Below, piece by piece: positions 27,138 to 35,532 of a stretch of 64,000 nucleotides of DNA. The notes under the pieces were generated by a model. It made no database searches. It worked only from the letters and a program-made list of their open reading frames with translations, and was not told where the DNA came from. The translations under genes were made by a program, and so were the position numbers. Position 1 is the stretch's first letter, and each line of letters starts with the position of its first letter. Source of the DNA: JBAYIE01 sp965279165 (GTDB lineage Bacteria > Bacteroidota > Bacteroidia > UKL13-3); assembly GCA_965279165.1 (NCBI GenBank), contig OZ257140.1, positions 62,001 to 126,000 of the forward strand, in the 5' to 3' direction.

Positions 27138-27734
27138 ATGCCTAAAGTTAAAGTTCCTCGTAAAAGTACAACGGTAGACATGACGGCGATGACCGATGTG
27201 GCGTTTCTGTTGTTGACTTTCTTTATGCTTGCTACCAAATTTAAGCCCGACGAACCGGTTATTGTAGATACACCATCTTCTATATCTGAAATAAAATTAC
27301 CCGAATCGGATGTGATTTTAATAACCATTGATAAAGACGATAGGGTGTTTTTTGGTGTGGATGGTCAACCAACTCGCGAAACAGCATTAAAAGCAATGGC
27401 CGAAAAGTATAAAATTACTTTTACCGATAAACAGATAAAAGAATTTTCACTGATGTCGACATTCGGTGTACCAATTGCGCAACTACCGCAATTACTCGAC
27501 TTAAAAACAGAAGAAAGATTAAAAATTACACAAAGTGGTATTCCATGCGATTCCTTGAACAATGAATTGGCTGATTGGGTTTGGCAAACACGTCTTGCAA
27601 ATAAAGATGTGAGGATTGCAATTAAAGGCGATCGCGAAACAAATTATCCGATTATTAAAAGGGTGATTGCAACCATGCAGGAGAAAAATGTAAACCGGTT
27701 TAATTTCATCACCAGCATGGAAAAAGCCGAGTAA
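27138..27734 (+). CDS. ExbD/TolR-like biopolymer transport protein (first copy)
   Basis: 198 residues. A short basic N terminus is followed by the single transmembrane helix with the protonatable aspartate in MTAMTDVAFLLLTFFMLA (D in TDVAF). A periplasmic domain of about 150 residues follows. It is longer than classical ExbD (~140) because of an insert around residues 90-150. Bacteroidota usually carry two different ExbD paralogues in this operon, and this is the larger-insert type. It works in the inner membrane with ExbB. Confidence 0.92.
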   Translation: MPKVKVPRKSTTVDMTAMTDVAFLLLTFFMLATKFKPDEPVIVDTPSSISEIKLPESDVILITIDKDDRVFFGVDGQPTRETALKAMAEKYKITFTDKQIKEFSLMSTFGVPIAQLPQLLDLKTEERLKITQSGIPCDSLNNELADWVWQTRLANKDVRIAIKGDRETNYPIIKRVIATMQEKNVNRFNFITSMEKAE

Positions 27735-27764
27735 ATAAATTATTAACGTATTAAAAAGTAAAGA

Positions 27765-28403
27765 ATGGCAGAAATAGAAGGCGGCGGTGGCGGCGGACAT
27801 AAAGGCGGTAAGAAAAAAAGAGGCAAAAAACTCTCTACCAGGGTAGATTTTACCCCAATGGTGGATCTTGGTTTTCTCTTGATTACTTTCTTTATGTTAA
27901 CTACTTCCATGAACAAACCGCAAACCATGGAAATTAATATGCCCGACAAGAAGAAGGATCTTCAGGAAGAAGAGAAAACTGTTGTTAAGGCATCCCAAAC
28001 AATGGTAGTGCTGCTTGCAAAAGACGATAAAGCAGTTTACTACTTTATGCAACAATCCGGTGAGCCGGGAACTCCAATGATTACCGACTTTTCGCCAGGT
28101 GGAATTCGTGCCAGTTTGATAAAAGAAAATAAAGCCCGTAATCCGAAAATCGATTCGATTGCTATTTATAAGGCGCAATTAAACATCGGTCAAATAAACG
28201 AAGCTACTTATAAAGCGCATGCCAGTCAGATTAAAGCCGATAAAAACGGACTAATTGTAATTATAAAAGCAGCCGACAAGTCGAAGTATAAAAATATGAT
28301 CGACATCCTGGATGAAATGCTGATTTGCAATATTGGTATCTATGCCATCGTTGATATTTCGGAGATTGAGAATGAAATGTTAAAAACCGTAAACCTCGAA
28401 TAA
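27765..28403 (+). CDS. ExbD/TolR-like biopolymer transport protein (second copy)
   Basis: 212 residues. The N terminus is unusual: a polyglycine/Lys stretch EGGGGGGHKGGKKKRGKK precedes the transmembrane helix FTPMVDLGFLLITFFMLT, which carries the essential aspartate. The periplasmic part contains an acidic/Lys-rich linker and the ExbD fold. The paralogue is clearly distinct from the preceding gene. It starts 30 bases after that gene and ends 1 base before tonB. It probably forms a heteromeric ExbD assembly within one motor. Confidence 0.92.
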   Translation: MAEIEGGGGGGHKGGKKKRGKKLSTRVDFTPMVDLGFLLITFFMLTTSMNKPQTMEINMPDKKKDLQEEEKTVVKASQTMVVLLAKDDKAVYYFMQQSGEPGTPMITDFSPGGIRASLIKENKARNPKIDSIAIYKAQLNIGQINEATYKAHASQIKADKNGLIVIIKAADKSKYKNMIDILDEMLICNIGIYAIVDISEIENEMLKTVNLE

Positions 28404-28404
28404 T

Positions 28405-29211
28405 ATGGCAATTGGAAAAATAAATATATTCGAAAACAACTGGGTTGATATCGTTTTTAAAGGACGAAATCATGCTTACGGAGCATACGAATTAAGAAAG
28501 AAAAGCAACGACTATACCGTAAAAGGAGTGGTTTTTGCCATCGTGTTTTTTACCTTGGTAGTTTCTGCACCGGTATTAATAAACCTCATTAAAGGACTCG
28601 TTCCAAAAGAATTGGAAGAAGTACGTGTGGTAGAAGTAAATACCCTGGAAGAACCACCGCCGGTTGATAAAGACCAACCACCTCCTCCTCCACCAGAACC
28701 ACCGCCACCTTTAAAATCAACGGTTAAATTTACTCCTCCTGAAATCAAACCGGATGAAGAAGTTCCGGATGAACCACCTCCAACACAGGAAGAAATGAAG
28801 GATAAAGAAGCCAGCACCAAAACCGAAGAAGGAGATGCCGAAGGAGTTGACGCTAGTTTATTGGAAACTGGAGATGGTGTAACAGGTGAGGCACCTGAAA
28901 TTATGACATTTGCAGAACAAATGCCCGAGTTTAACGGGGATTTGGCGAGATACTTAGGCGATAACATAAAATACCCTGCTCTTGCTCGTGAAAATGGAAT
29001 TGAAGGACAAGTTGTATTGCAATTTGTAGTAGGAAAAGATGGTAAGATTGATGAGAGTTCGATTACTATTGTTAAGAAAGTAGGTTGGGGATTAGAAGAA
29101 GAAGCCGTTCGTGTTGTTAAGGGTATGCCTAAATGGAAAGAAGGTAAACAGAATGGAAATCCGGTATATGTAAAATGTACCTTACCAATCCGTTTTAAAT
29201 TGGATAATTAA
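28405..29211 (+). CDS. Energy transducer TonB
   Basis: 268 residues. There is a cytoplasmic N-terminal ~42 residues (NHAYGAYELRKKSNDY, typical of Bacteroidota TonB). One transmembrane helix lies at about 46-66, followed by a Pro/Glu-rich periplasmic spacer (PPPPPPEPPPPLKST) and a C-terminal TonB domain from about residue 180 (YPALARENGIEGQVVLQFVV ... LPIRFKL). It transmits ExbBD energy to outer-membrane TonB-dependent receptors. It directly follows exbD2 (1-base gap) and is followed by a small membrane protein and a PstS-like lipoprotein. Confidence 0.95.
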   Translation: MAIGKINIFENNWVDIVFKGRNHAYGAYELRKKSNDYTVKGVVFAIVFFTLVVSAPVLINLIKGLVPKELEEVRVVEVNTLEEPPPVDKDQPPPPPPEPPPPLKSTVKFTPPEIKPDEEVPDEPPPTQEEMKDKEASTKTEEGDAEGVDASLLETGDGVTGEAPEIMTFAEQMPEFNGDLARYLGDNIKYPALARENGIEGQVVLQFVVGKDGKIDESSITIVKKVGWGLEEEAVRVVKGMPKWKEGKQNGNPVYVKCTLPIRFKLDN

Positions 29212-29229
29212 TACATACAAGAAACAGGT

Positions 29230-29451
29230 TTGACAACAGAAGAAAGCAGAGAGGAAGGGATAAAAAAAGTTAACGGAATCATGCAGTATTTCGGCATAAC
29301 GATGTCGGTTCTATATATTGTAATAAGCTTGCTTCTCGTATTTACGGATATTTTTGGCAATGTAGATTGGAATACCCGACTTGTTTTTGGAGGAATATTA
29401 TTTTCCTACGGACTTTTTCGCTTGTACCGTGTTTTTAACATTCGCAAATGA
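29230..29451 (+). CDS. Small two-TM membrane protein in the TonB operon
   Basis: 73 residues from TTG 29230; an in-frame ATG at 29281 would give 56 residues and remains possible. Two transmembrane helices are predicted (about residues 21-42 and 50-65 of the long form), with a basic C terminus RLYRVFNIRK. No family is recognised. The stop overlaps the start of the PstS-like gene by 4 bases (ATGA), so translation is coupled. Its constant position between TonB and a PstS-like protein suggests a membrane adaptor, which is inference. Confidence 0.7.
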   Translation: MTTEESREEGIKKVNGIMQYFGITMSVLYIVISLLLVFTDIFGNVDWNTRLVFGGILFSYGLFRLYRVFNIRK

Positions 29452-30356
29452 GAAACTTACTTTTTCCTGTTGTAATTGCCATAGTTTTATGGGGCTGTAA
29501 TTCGGGCAGTAAAAAAGAAAATACCGATTCGGCAACAAGCGGTTATATTACCATTAGTGCTGATGAAGGATTAAAACCCATTATAGATGCTGAACTTGCA
29601 GTATTCGAAAGCATCTATCCGGATGCTCATATCCAAATAAAATACACCAATGAGTATGATGCAATTGCTATGATGTGTGCCGATTCGGCCCGTATTGCAA
29701 TTGTAACACGCGACCTTTTGCCGGAAGAAAAACAATATTTCGACAGGGATAAAATAACCCCTCGATACTCCCCTTTTGCTTATGATGCCATTGCTGTTGT
29801 ATTGAATAAAGATGCATCTGATACCATTTTTACAACCAATCAATTGGCTGAGATGCTCATGGGGACAACAAATAGACCGGATTTAAAAGTAGTATTCGAT
29901 AATCCCAAATCCGGAATAATTCGGTATTTAAAAGATAGCATTTTATTGGGTAAAGAACTTTCGAAACATTGTTATGCTGTAAATAATAACGCAAACGTGA
30001 TTGCTCAGGTGGAGAAAGATCCAAATACCATTGGCTTAATTGGCGTTGCTTGGATAAGCGATCAGGATGATTCGTTGTTGCATAGTTTTAGTAACAGGGT
30101 ACGAATAGCAAGTCTGGTTCCACGGAATACCGAAACCGCAGAAGCACCAACCATGAAACCTTTTCAAGCCTATATTAGCTTAAAACAATATCCTTTATGG
30201 CGAAAAGTACAGATTATCAGTCGCGAAGCCCGCGTAGGACTTGGCACAGGTTTTGCAAGCTTTATAGCCAGTGATAAAGGCCAACGCATTGTACTAAAAT
30301 CGGGATTGGTACCGGCATTAGCCCCAATTCGCATCATCAATTTAAACAATAACTAA
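29448..30356 (+). CDS. PstS-like substrate-binding lipoprotein
   Basis: 302 residues. A lipoprotein signal ends in a lipobox with C17 in VLWGCNSGS. The mature protein is a PBP-like-2 phosphate-binding fold (ISADEGLKPIIDAELAVFES near the start, IGLIGVAWISD, and GLGTGFASFIASDKGQRIV near the end). No PstC, PstA or PstB gene is nearby, so it is not a classical ABC importer component. Its place in an ExbBD-TonB operon suggests delivery of, or sensing for, TonB-dependent uptake. It could equally be a phosphate scavenger. The binding specificity is unproven. Confidence 0.82.
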   Translation: MRNLLFPVVIAIVLWGCNSGSKKENTDSATSGYITISADEGLKPIIDAELAVFESIYPDAHIQIKYTNEYDAIAMMCADSARIAIVTRDLLPEEKQYFDRDKITPRYSPFAYDAIAVVLNKDASDTIFTTNQLAEMLMGTTNRPDLKVVFDNPKSGIIRYLKDSILLGKELSKHCYAVNNNANVIAQVEKDPNTIGLIGVAWISDQDDSLLHSFSNRVRIASLVPRNTETAEAPTMKPFQAYISLKQYPLWRKVQIISREARVGLGTGFASFIASDKGQRIVLKSGLVPALAPIRIINLNNN

Positions 30357-30370
30357 AATACGATATACCC

Positions 30371-32005
30371 ATGCTTAAGACTAACCGGATTTTTACCCTC
30401 GCTTTGTTTTTTATCACTTTTACAGCTTCTTCACAATCGCTGCAAGATGGAAAAAGAGCAATCGAATACGATAAAAATGAACAAGCAAGAAAAATATTTC
30501 TTCAACTAACGGCACAAGAGCCTTTAAATGCAAATAACTTTTATTATTTAGGACAAGCATATGCCAATCTATTAAACAATGATTCTGCCCGTATTGCATA
30601 CGAAAATGGTATTAAGGCTGATAAACTGAATCCAGCTAATTATGCAGGTTTGGGTGAATTATATTTGGATGAAGGAAAGGTAGAAGAAGCAAAACAACAA
30701 TTCAACCAGGCTCTGTCCATGAGTAAGGGAAAAGATGGAAGAACAAAAGACGTAAATGCCTTGAGATTTGTTGCAAAATCCATGGTATTTGGAGAAACCA
30801 AATTAACCGATGATGCTGTTTTATTAATCGAACAAGCGCTCGAATTGAAGAAAACTTACGATAATTATATTACTGCGGGTGATGTATACCTCGAAAAAAA
30901 TGATGGTGGTAAATCAGCCAGCATGTATGAAAAAGCAATTGAACTTGAACCCAAAAATCCCAAAGCATATGTAAAAGTAGCGGAGATATGGTTACGTGTT
31001 AAAAATGCAGAAGCAACTTTTAATGAACTTAACCGTGCATTACAAATAGACAGTAATTACGCTCCGGTTTTAAAAGCATTAGCCGAATATTATTCGCAAA
31101 CAAAATCCTATGTGAAAGCCAAAGATTATTTTGTTCGCTACTTGCAGAATTCGGAAGAAAGTAGTTCAAATAAATCGCGGTTTGCCAAAATATTATTCAG
31201 AAACAAAGAATATCCTGCTGCCTTATATGTAATTATTGATTTACAGAAAACCGATGTTTCCGATGTATATATGTACCGACTTGCCGGGTATTGTTATTAT
31301 GAAACTGGTGTTGAAAGAAAAGATACTTCGATGTTTCGTCCGGGAGCATTGTCATTAGAAACGTTTTTACAAAAAATTGATACAGCTAAAATCATTACAA
31401 GCGATTACGAATACATGGGCAAATTGTATTCCCGTATTCCCGGTAAGGACAGTCTTGCCATCGTTTTTATAAACAAAGCTATGGAAAAGGATCCGCAAAA
31501 ACTGGAGCTATTAAAAGAGTCGGGATTGATATACAACCGCACCAAACGATTTGATAAATCCATTGTTTGTTTCGAAACCTATATAGCAAAATCGCCGAAA
31601 ATTGTGGCTGCCGATTATTATTTTTTAGGAATGGCATCATATCTTGGTAAGCAATTCCCTAAAGCGGATACAGCATTTGGTAAGGTGATTGAAATGAAAC
31701 CTGAGTATGCTGATGGTTATTATTGGAAGGCAGCAACCAATGTGCAAATTGATATAGAAGGTAAAACTACCGTTGCGAAGGAAAATTATGAGAAATATAT
31801 TTCTTTGGCAGAAGCAACACCGGATAAAAACAAGAAGAACCTGATTAATTCATACAATTACTTGGCAAAATATTGCATCAAACAAGACGATAATGTGAAG
31901 GCAAAAGAATACCTGAATAAAATTATCGCATTGGATGCCGAGAATAAAGAAGCAAACGAAATCATTAAACAGATGGATGCTCCTCCGGCAAAAAAGACCA
32001 AGTAA
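30371..32005 (+). CDS. Secreted TPR-repeat protein
   Basis: 544 residues with a signal peptide (ending TASSQS, about residue 22). The rest is almost wholly tetratricopeptide repeats, with characteristic spacing of ALxxx.Y...YY motifs (NANNFYYLGQAYANL, NPANYAGLGELYLDEGKVEE, NPKAYVKVAEIWLRVKN, YADGYYWKAATNVQ). It is the last gene of the exbB-tonB-pstS-like operon (14-base gap). It probably acts as a periplasmic scaffold. The convergent Hpt gene ends at the very next base, so the two genes share a TAATTA junction with no spacer and no dedicated terminator. Confidence 0.85.
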   Translation: MLKTNRIFTLALFFITFTASSQSLQDGKRAIEYDKNEQARKIFLQLTAQEPLNANNFYYLGQAYANLLNNDSARIAYENGIKADKLNPANYAGLGELYLDEGKVEEAKQQFNQALSMSKGKDGRTKDVNALRFVAKSMVFGETKLTDDAVLLIEQALELKKTYDNYITAGDVYLEKNDGGKSASMYEKAIELEPKNPKAYVKVAEIWLRVKNAEATFNELNRALQIDSNYAPVLKALAEYYSQTKSYVKAKDYFVRYLQNSEESSSNKSRFAKILFRNKEYPAALYVIIDLQKTDVSDVYMYRLAGYCYYETGVERKDTSMFRPGALSLETFLQKIDTAKIITSDYEYMGKLYSRIPGKDSLAIVFINKAMEKDPQKLELLKESGLIYNRTKRFDKSIVCFETYIAKSPKIVAADYYFLGMASYLGKQFPKADTAFGKVIEMKPEYADGYYWKAATNVQIDIEGKTTVAKENYEKYISLAEATPDKNKKNLINSYNYLAKYCIKQDDNVKAKEYLNKIIALDAENKEANEIIKQMDAPPAKKTK

Positions 32006-32362
32006 TTAGTTTTGTTTTAATACCGAATTGATATCCTGAACAATCAGGTCTATTTCTTTACCCAACGCTATTACTTCCTCATTTATTAGGGCAATATCCG
32101 TATTGGCTTTAGCCGAATGTTCGATGAATACAATGCTTTCGGTGGCTTTGGTATTGCCAATCATGGTAATAGAAGACTTAATTTTATGTGCTGCAGAAGC
32201 AATTCTGTTATAATCTTTCTCCGCACAACAGGATTTTAAATAGGCAAAATCAGGAACTGTATGGATAATAAACATGGTCAATATCTCTTTAATAAAGGTG
32301 AACTCACCGCCTGATACTTCTTTTAAATAGGTTAGATCAATATGTGAATTTGTTGATGTCAT
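32006..32362 (-). CDS. Hpt-domain phosphotransfer protein
   Basis: 118 residues, a single Hpt four-helix bundle. The phosphoacceptor histidine is H59 in ASAAHKIKSSITMIG, the conserved AHxLKSS-type motif. There is no kinase or receiver domain, so it must act as a free-standing shuttle between a hybrid kinase and a response regulator encoded elsewhere. Transcription converges on the preceding TPR gene with zero spacing. No other two-component gene is close in this window. Confidence 0.9.
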   Translation of the reverse strand: MTSTNSHIDLTYLKEVSGGEFTFIKEILTMFIIHTVPDFAYLKSCCAEKDYNRIASAAHKIKSSITMIGNTKATESIVFIEHSAKANTDIALINEEVIALGKEIDLIVQDINSVLKQN

Positions 32363-32412
32363 GTTTGACTTGCATTTTTAATGAAGCACAATAATAGTTA
32401 CATTTGAAAAGT

Positions 32413-33162
32413 ATGGTAAAAGGAATTTGTACACTTTCTAACATCCCAATGCGTAAGGAAGCAAGTGGTACAGCAGAGATGACCAATATGTTGCTTTTTG
32501 GTGACGTTTATGAAGTGCTTGAATCAGGTTCAGAATGGCTATACATCCGCCTTTTACATGATGGTTACGAAGGTTGGCTAAATGCAAAACAATTTGAATC
32601 ATATAGCGACAATCCACTTAAACAATCTGTCGTAACCTGTTTTCCGTTAACAAGCTGTACAGCTCTCCATACCACACATTATCTCTTACCCGGAAGCCGA
32701 TTACCTGATTATGAAAACAATACATTTAAGGTAAACAATTTGGAATATCATACTGCCGAAAATGCAACTGTATTAAAAAGTGGTCATGATATCCCGTCCC
32801 TCTCCAACTTATACCTCGAATCGCCTTACCTGTGGGGTGGTCGTTCGCCTTTTGGAATTGATTGTTCGGGATTTACACAAGTAGTGTTTGCAATGGCAGG
32901 TATTTCCTTAAAAAGAGATGCCTGGATGCAAGCCGAACAGGGTGAAACCATAACTTTCAGAGAAGCAGCAATGGCAGGAGATTTGGCATTTTTTGATAAT
33001 GCAGAAGGTAAAATAACCCATGTTGGGATACTGCTCTCCCCTTCTATTATTATTCATGCCAGTGGCAAAGTAAGATTGGATGATATCGATAACCATGGTA
33101 TCATGAACCGCGAAAAAAAAGATTATTCACACAAACTCAGAATTATAAAACGAATATCCTAA
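32413..33162 (+). CDS. SH3b + NlpC/P60 cell-wall peptidase
   Basis: 249 residues from ATG 32413; the frame is open 9 bases upstream at a TTG. The N-terminal bacterial SH3 domain covers about residues 1-65 (IPMRKEASGTAEM ... YEGWLNAKQFE). The C-terminal NlpC/P60 domain has catalytic cysteine C151 in IDCSGFTQ and histidine H203 in ITHVGIL, with the third residue near IIHASGK. It cleaves peptide crosslinks (D-Glu/diaminopimelate) of peptidoglycan or recycled muropeptides. No signal peptide is apparent, which favours a cytoplasmic dipeptidyl-peptidase VI-like role. Confidence 0.92.
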   Translation: MVKGICTLSNIPMRKEASGTAEMTNMLLFGDVYEVLESGSEWLYIRLLHDGYEGWLNAKQFESYSDNPLKQSVVTCFPLTSCTALHTTHYLLPGSRLPDYENNTFKVNNLEYHTAENATVLKSGHDIPSLSNLYLESPYLWGGRSPFGIDCSGFTQVVFAMAGISLKRDAWMQAEQGETITFREAAMAGDLAFFDNAEGKITHVGILLSPSIIIHASGKVRLDDIDNHGIMNREKKDYSHKLRIIKRIS

Positions 33163-33235
33163 TTTCTTGTTATACAATACAAACACCAAAACACCTTAAT
33201 TCATCATTCATAATTCATAATTAAACATCAATTAC

Positions 33236-33709
33236 ATGACACTACAAAAAGGCAACCCGGCTCCTGCATTTACCCTATTTAATACCGAAAAACAAGCTGT
33301 TTCTTTGGCTGATTTTAAAGGTAAAAATCTGATTATTCATTTCTTTCCACAAGCTTTTACCGGTACCTGTATCGAACAATTGTGTACCGTTCGCGATGCC
33401 ATTTCTTTATACCACAACGATAAAGTGGATGTGGTTGCTATATCTGTGGATTCGGCATTTTCGCTTGGCAAATTTAAAGAATTACAAAACCTCAACTTTA
33501 CCCTGTTATCTGATTTTAACCGAGAAGTTGTTCCTAACTATTCCGGATTTTATGAGAAGTTTGCCATGGGTATGAAAGGTGTTGCCCGTCGTGCTGCTTA
33601 TGTGGTTGATGCGGAAGGAATTATTCAATATGCCCAAGTACTGGAAACACCACCCGAATTGCCTGATTTCAATGCAATAAACGAAACATTAAAAACTTTA
33701 GGCGCATAA
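33236..33709 (+). CDS. Bcp/AhpC-type peroxiredoxin
   Basis: 157 residues. The peroxidatic cysteine C45 in FFPQAFTGTCIEQLC and a second cysteine C50 five positions later give the C-x4-C spacing of atypical 2-Cys (Bcp/PrxQ-like) peroxiredoxins. The block ends with the CTVRD motif. It lacks a signal peptide and is cytoplasmic. It reduces H2O2 or organic peroxides at the expense of thioredoxin. The tRNA-Arg promoter begins immediately after its stop. Confidence 0.93.
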   Translation: MTLQKGNPAPAFTLFNTEKQAVSLADFKGKNLIIHFFPQAFTGTCIEQLCTVRDAISLYHNDKVDVVAISVDSAFSLGKFKELQNLNFTLLSDFNREVVPNYSGFYEKFAMGMKGVARRAAYVVDAEGIIQYAQVLETPPELPDFNAINETLKTLGA

Positions 33710-33712
33710 GCG

Positions 33713-33743
33713 TTTGATTAACCCAAAATAGTTTATATATTTG
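33713..33743 (+). promoter_or_regulatory. Promoter for tRNA-Arg
   Basis: TTTG at 33713-33716 and TATATTTG at 33736-33743 are separated by 19 nt and match the Bacteroidota consensus fully. The predicted transcription start is about 33749, roughly 14 nt before the mature tRNA. Confidence 0.75.
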
Positions 33744-33762
33744 CCACCCGTTAAAACGGAAT

Positions 33763-33836
33763 GGTTTCGTAGCTCAACTGAATAGAGCATCTGACTACGG
33801 ATCAGAAGGTTACAGGTTTGAATCCTGTCGAGACCA
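33763..33836 (+). tRNA. tRNA-Arg (anticodon ACG)
   Basis: A 74-nt cloverleaf. The acceptor is GGTTTCG paired with CGAGACC (one G-T pair), with discriminator A. The D stem is GCTC/GAGC and the anticodon stem TCTGA/TCAGA around loop CTACGGA with anticodon ACG. The T stem is ACAGG/CCTGT with loop TTTGAAT. CCA is not encoded. It decodes CGN arginine codons after A34-to-inosine conversion. A consensus promoter precedes it and a hairpin terminator follows. Confidence 0.97.
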
Positions 33837-33837
33837 C

Positions 33838-33863
33838 AAAAGCCATCGCAAGATGGCTTTTTA
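33838..33863 (+). terminator. Intrinsic terminator after tRNA-Arg
   Basis: AAAGCCATC-GCAA-GATGGCTTT is a perfect 9-bp stem with a GNRA-type tetraloop, followed by Ts. It lies right after the tRNA. Confidence 0.85.
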
Positions 33864-33909
33864 ATGAAATATTAAGAAAAAATTAATTTTTTGATTAATT
33901 TGCAAAGCC

Positions 33910-34359
33910 ATGAGATTAGAAGATGAGTTGAAACAAAGAAAATTCACCAATGAATACGAAAAGCTATTTGTTAATATACTCTATACTGCCGGGTATTTTG
34001 AAACCATGGCTATTCACCGCTTTAAACCATTTGGTATTTCAATCCAGCAATACAACGTTTTACGCATATTAAGAGGAAGCAATCCTAAACCATTGATGCT
34101 TGCAGATATTGCCTCACGTATGATTGATAAAAATTCAAATACCACCCGCTTGGTCGAGAAACTACGCATCAAAGGTCTGGTAAAACGAGAAATTTGCTCG
34201 GATAACCGCCGCCAAGTAGATATTAGTATCAACCAAAAAGGCCTCGACTTATTAGCAGAAATTGAAAAAGATGCAGAGAAATTCCATGGATGGCTTAAGG
34301 TTCTATCGCTCGATGAAGTGGTTAAACTTAATGATAACCTTGACAAGCTAAGACCTTAG
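33910..34359 (+). CDS. MarR-family transcriptional regulator
   Basis: 149 residues. The winged-helix MarR fold is recognised from IQQYNVLRILRG, the recognition helix MIDKNSNTTRLVEKLRIKGLV and the wing DNRRQVDISINQKGLDLL. It is cytoplasmic and dimeric. The YceI gene lies 90 bases downstream on the same strand, and MarR-YceI neighbours are common in Bacteroidota. A short palindrome in the gap between them is a candidate binding site. Confidence 0.93.
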   Translation: MRLEDELKQRKFTNEYEKLFVNILYTAGYFETMAIHRFKPFGISIQQYNVLRILRGSNPKPLMLADIASRMIDKNSNTTRLVEKLRIKGLVKREICSDNRRQVDISINQKGLDLLAEIEKDAEKFHGWLKVLSLDEVVKLNDNLDKLRP

Positions 34360-34393
34360 CTTTTTTTTATCCTTATACTTGTATATACATTAT

Positions 34394-34405
34394 TTGTTAA
34401 AACAA
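34394..34405. promoter_or_regulatory. Candidate MarR operator TTGTT-AA-AACAA
   Basis: A perfect 12-bp palindrome lies in the intergenic space between marR-like and yceI-like genes, about 45 bases before the YceI ATG. MarR proteins bind short palindromes of this size. Confidence 0.35.
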
Positions 34406-34448
34406 TATTATACTTCATTTTGTTATACTTTTCATCAACACTATAAAT

Positions 34449-34988
34449 ATGACAACTCAAACAACGAGCAATTGGACACTCGACACAGCACATTCAGAAA
34501 TCGAATTCAAAGTTAAACACTAGATGATTTCAACAGTTACCGGAAAGTTTAACCGGTTTGCAGCAGATGTACAATCTACCGAAGATTTTACCCACCCACA
34601 AATCCGCTTTACAGCAGATGCAGATTCTATCTCTACAGGAAGTGAACAACGTGATGGACATTTAAAAAGCGATGACTTTTTCAATACTGCTTTGTATCCG
34701 CTGTTATCTTTCAGCTCACGAAGTATGGAAAAAACAGAGGTTAACAAATTCAAACTTTATGGCGATTTAACCATAAGAAATAAAACCAAAGAAATAACCC
34801 TGGATGTGGTATTCAATGGATTAATGACAGATCCTTACGGACAAAACAAAGCCGGTTTTGAGGTTACCGGAACGATTAATCGCAAAGATTTTGATTTAAA
34901 ATGGAGTGCAACTACCGAAGCCGGTGGTTTGGTAGTAAGTGATGAAGTTAGAATTGCATGTAATATACAATTGGTTAAACAAGCTTAA
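34449..34988 (+). pseudogene. YceI-family protein interrupted by an in-frame TAG
   Basis: Reading from ATG 34449 gives MTTQTTSNWTLDTAHSEIEF, then KVKH, then TAG at 34521-34523, then in the same frame MISTVTGKFNRF and a normal YceI domain to the TAA at 34986. In intact family members KVKH is followed by a Leu or Met and then MISTVTG, so a single base change (TTG or similar to TAG) explains the stop. Without it the protein would be 179 residues, the normal length. The part after the stop has no other frameshift. YceI proteins are lipocalin-like isoprenoid binders. Possibilities are a recent nonsense mutation, a sequencing error, or re-initiation at the ATG that directly follows TAG (34524), giving 154 residues. 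Confidence 0.85.
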
Positions 34989-34993
34989 ATCCT

Positions 34994-35022
34994 CACACCC
35001 TGTATTTTTTTTACAGGGTGTT
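34994..35022. terminator. Bidirectional-type hairpin after yceI
   Basis: ACACCCTGTA and TACAGGGTGT form a perfect 10-bp stem around a T-rich loop in the 55-base gap before the alkyltransferase gene. No long T-run follows, so termination is probable rather than certain. Confidence 0.6.
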
Positions 35023-35043
35023 CTGTTATCTTTGAGGAGTAAG

Positions 35044-35532
35044 ATGCTTCCCTTTTATTTTGCGTATTACTCCTCTCCTCTTGGCTCAATTCGTATAAAG
35101 TCTACAGAAAGTAGTATATACGAATTGATTTTTGTTGGTGAGTCCCAAGAAAACGATATCCATCAACCATATATCATGCAATCCTGTTTGCGACAGTTAG
35201 ATGAATATTTTAATGGGATTCGCAAACAATTTGATATTCCCGTTAATCCGGATGGAACTACTTTTCAATGTTCGGTTTGGGAAAACTTAAACACAATTCC
35301 TTATGGGTCGACACAATCTTATGAAAACCTTGCTAAATTATCAGGCGGTATCCATCATATTCGAGCGGTTGCCAATGCAAACGCAAAAAATCCGGTTGCA
35401 ATCCTTCAACCTTGCCATAGGGTTATTGGAAAAGGAGGCGATTTAAAAGGATATGCCTGGGGACTGGAACGAAAAAAATGGTTGCTTGACTTTGAGGCAA
35501 GAAACAGCGGAACTTATATGAAGCTATTTTGA
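35044..35532 (+). CDS. ogt: Methylated-DNA-protein-cysteine S-methyltransferase
   Basis: 162 residues from ATG 35044; the frame is open for ~100 bases upstream but would overlap yceI and a terminator. The acceptor cysteine C124 is in LQPCHRVIGKGG, the PCHRV motif of the family. SVWENLNTIPYGSTQSYENLA is the helix-turn-helix that holds DNA. It removes alkyl groups from O6-alkylguanine and is used up in the reaction. A TATCTTTG box lies 9 bases before the ATG. Its last 9 bases overlap the end of the convergent HU/SPOR gene. Confidence 0.95.
   Translation: MLPFYFAYYSSPLGSIRIKSTESSIYELIFVGESQENDIHQPYIMQSCLRQLDEYFNGIRKQFDIPVNPDGTTFQCSVWENLNTIPYGSTQSYENLAKLSGGIHHIRAVANANAKNPVAILQPCHRVIGKGGDLKGYAWGLERKKWLLDFEARNSGTYMKLF

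Noticed and set aside
28512..28967. 151-residue minus-strand frame opposite tonB, rich in Gly/Ser
   Set aside because: It is the mirror of the proline-rich TonB spacer and has no independent coding signal.
29448..30356. Pst phosphate ABC transporter operon
   Set aside because: Only the binding protein is present; permease and ATPase genes are absent and the neighbours belong to the TonB motor.
33763..33836. tRNA as an integration site for a genomic island
   Set aside because: Genes on both sides are chromosomal in style and no duplicated tRNA 3' end or integrase is visible in the window.
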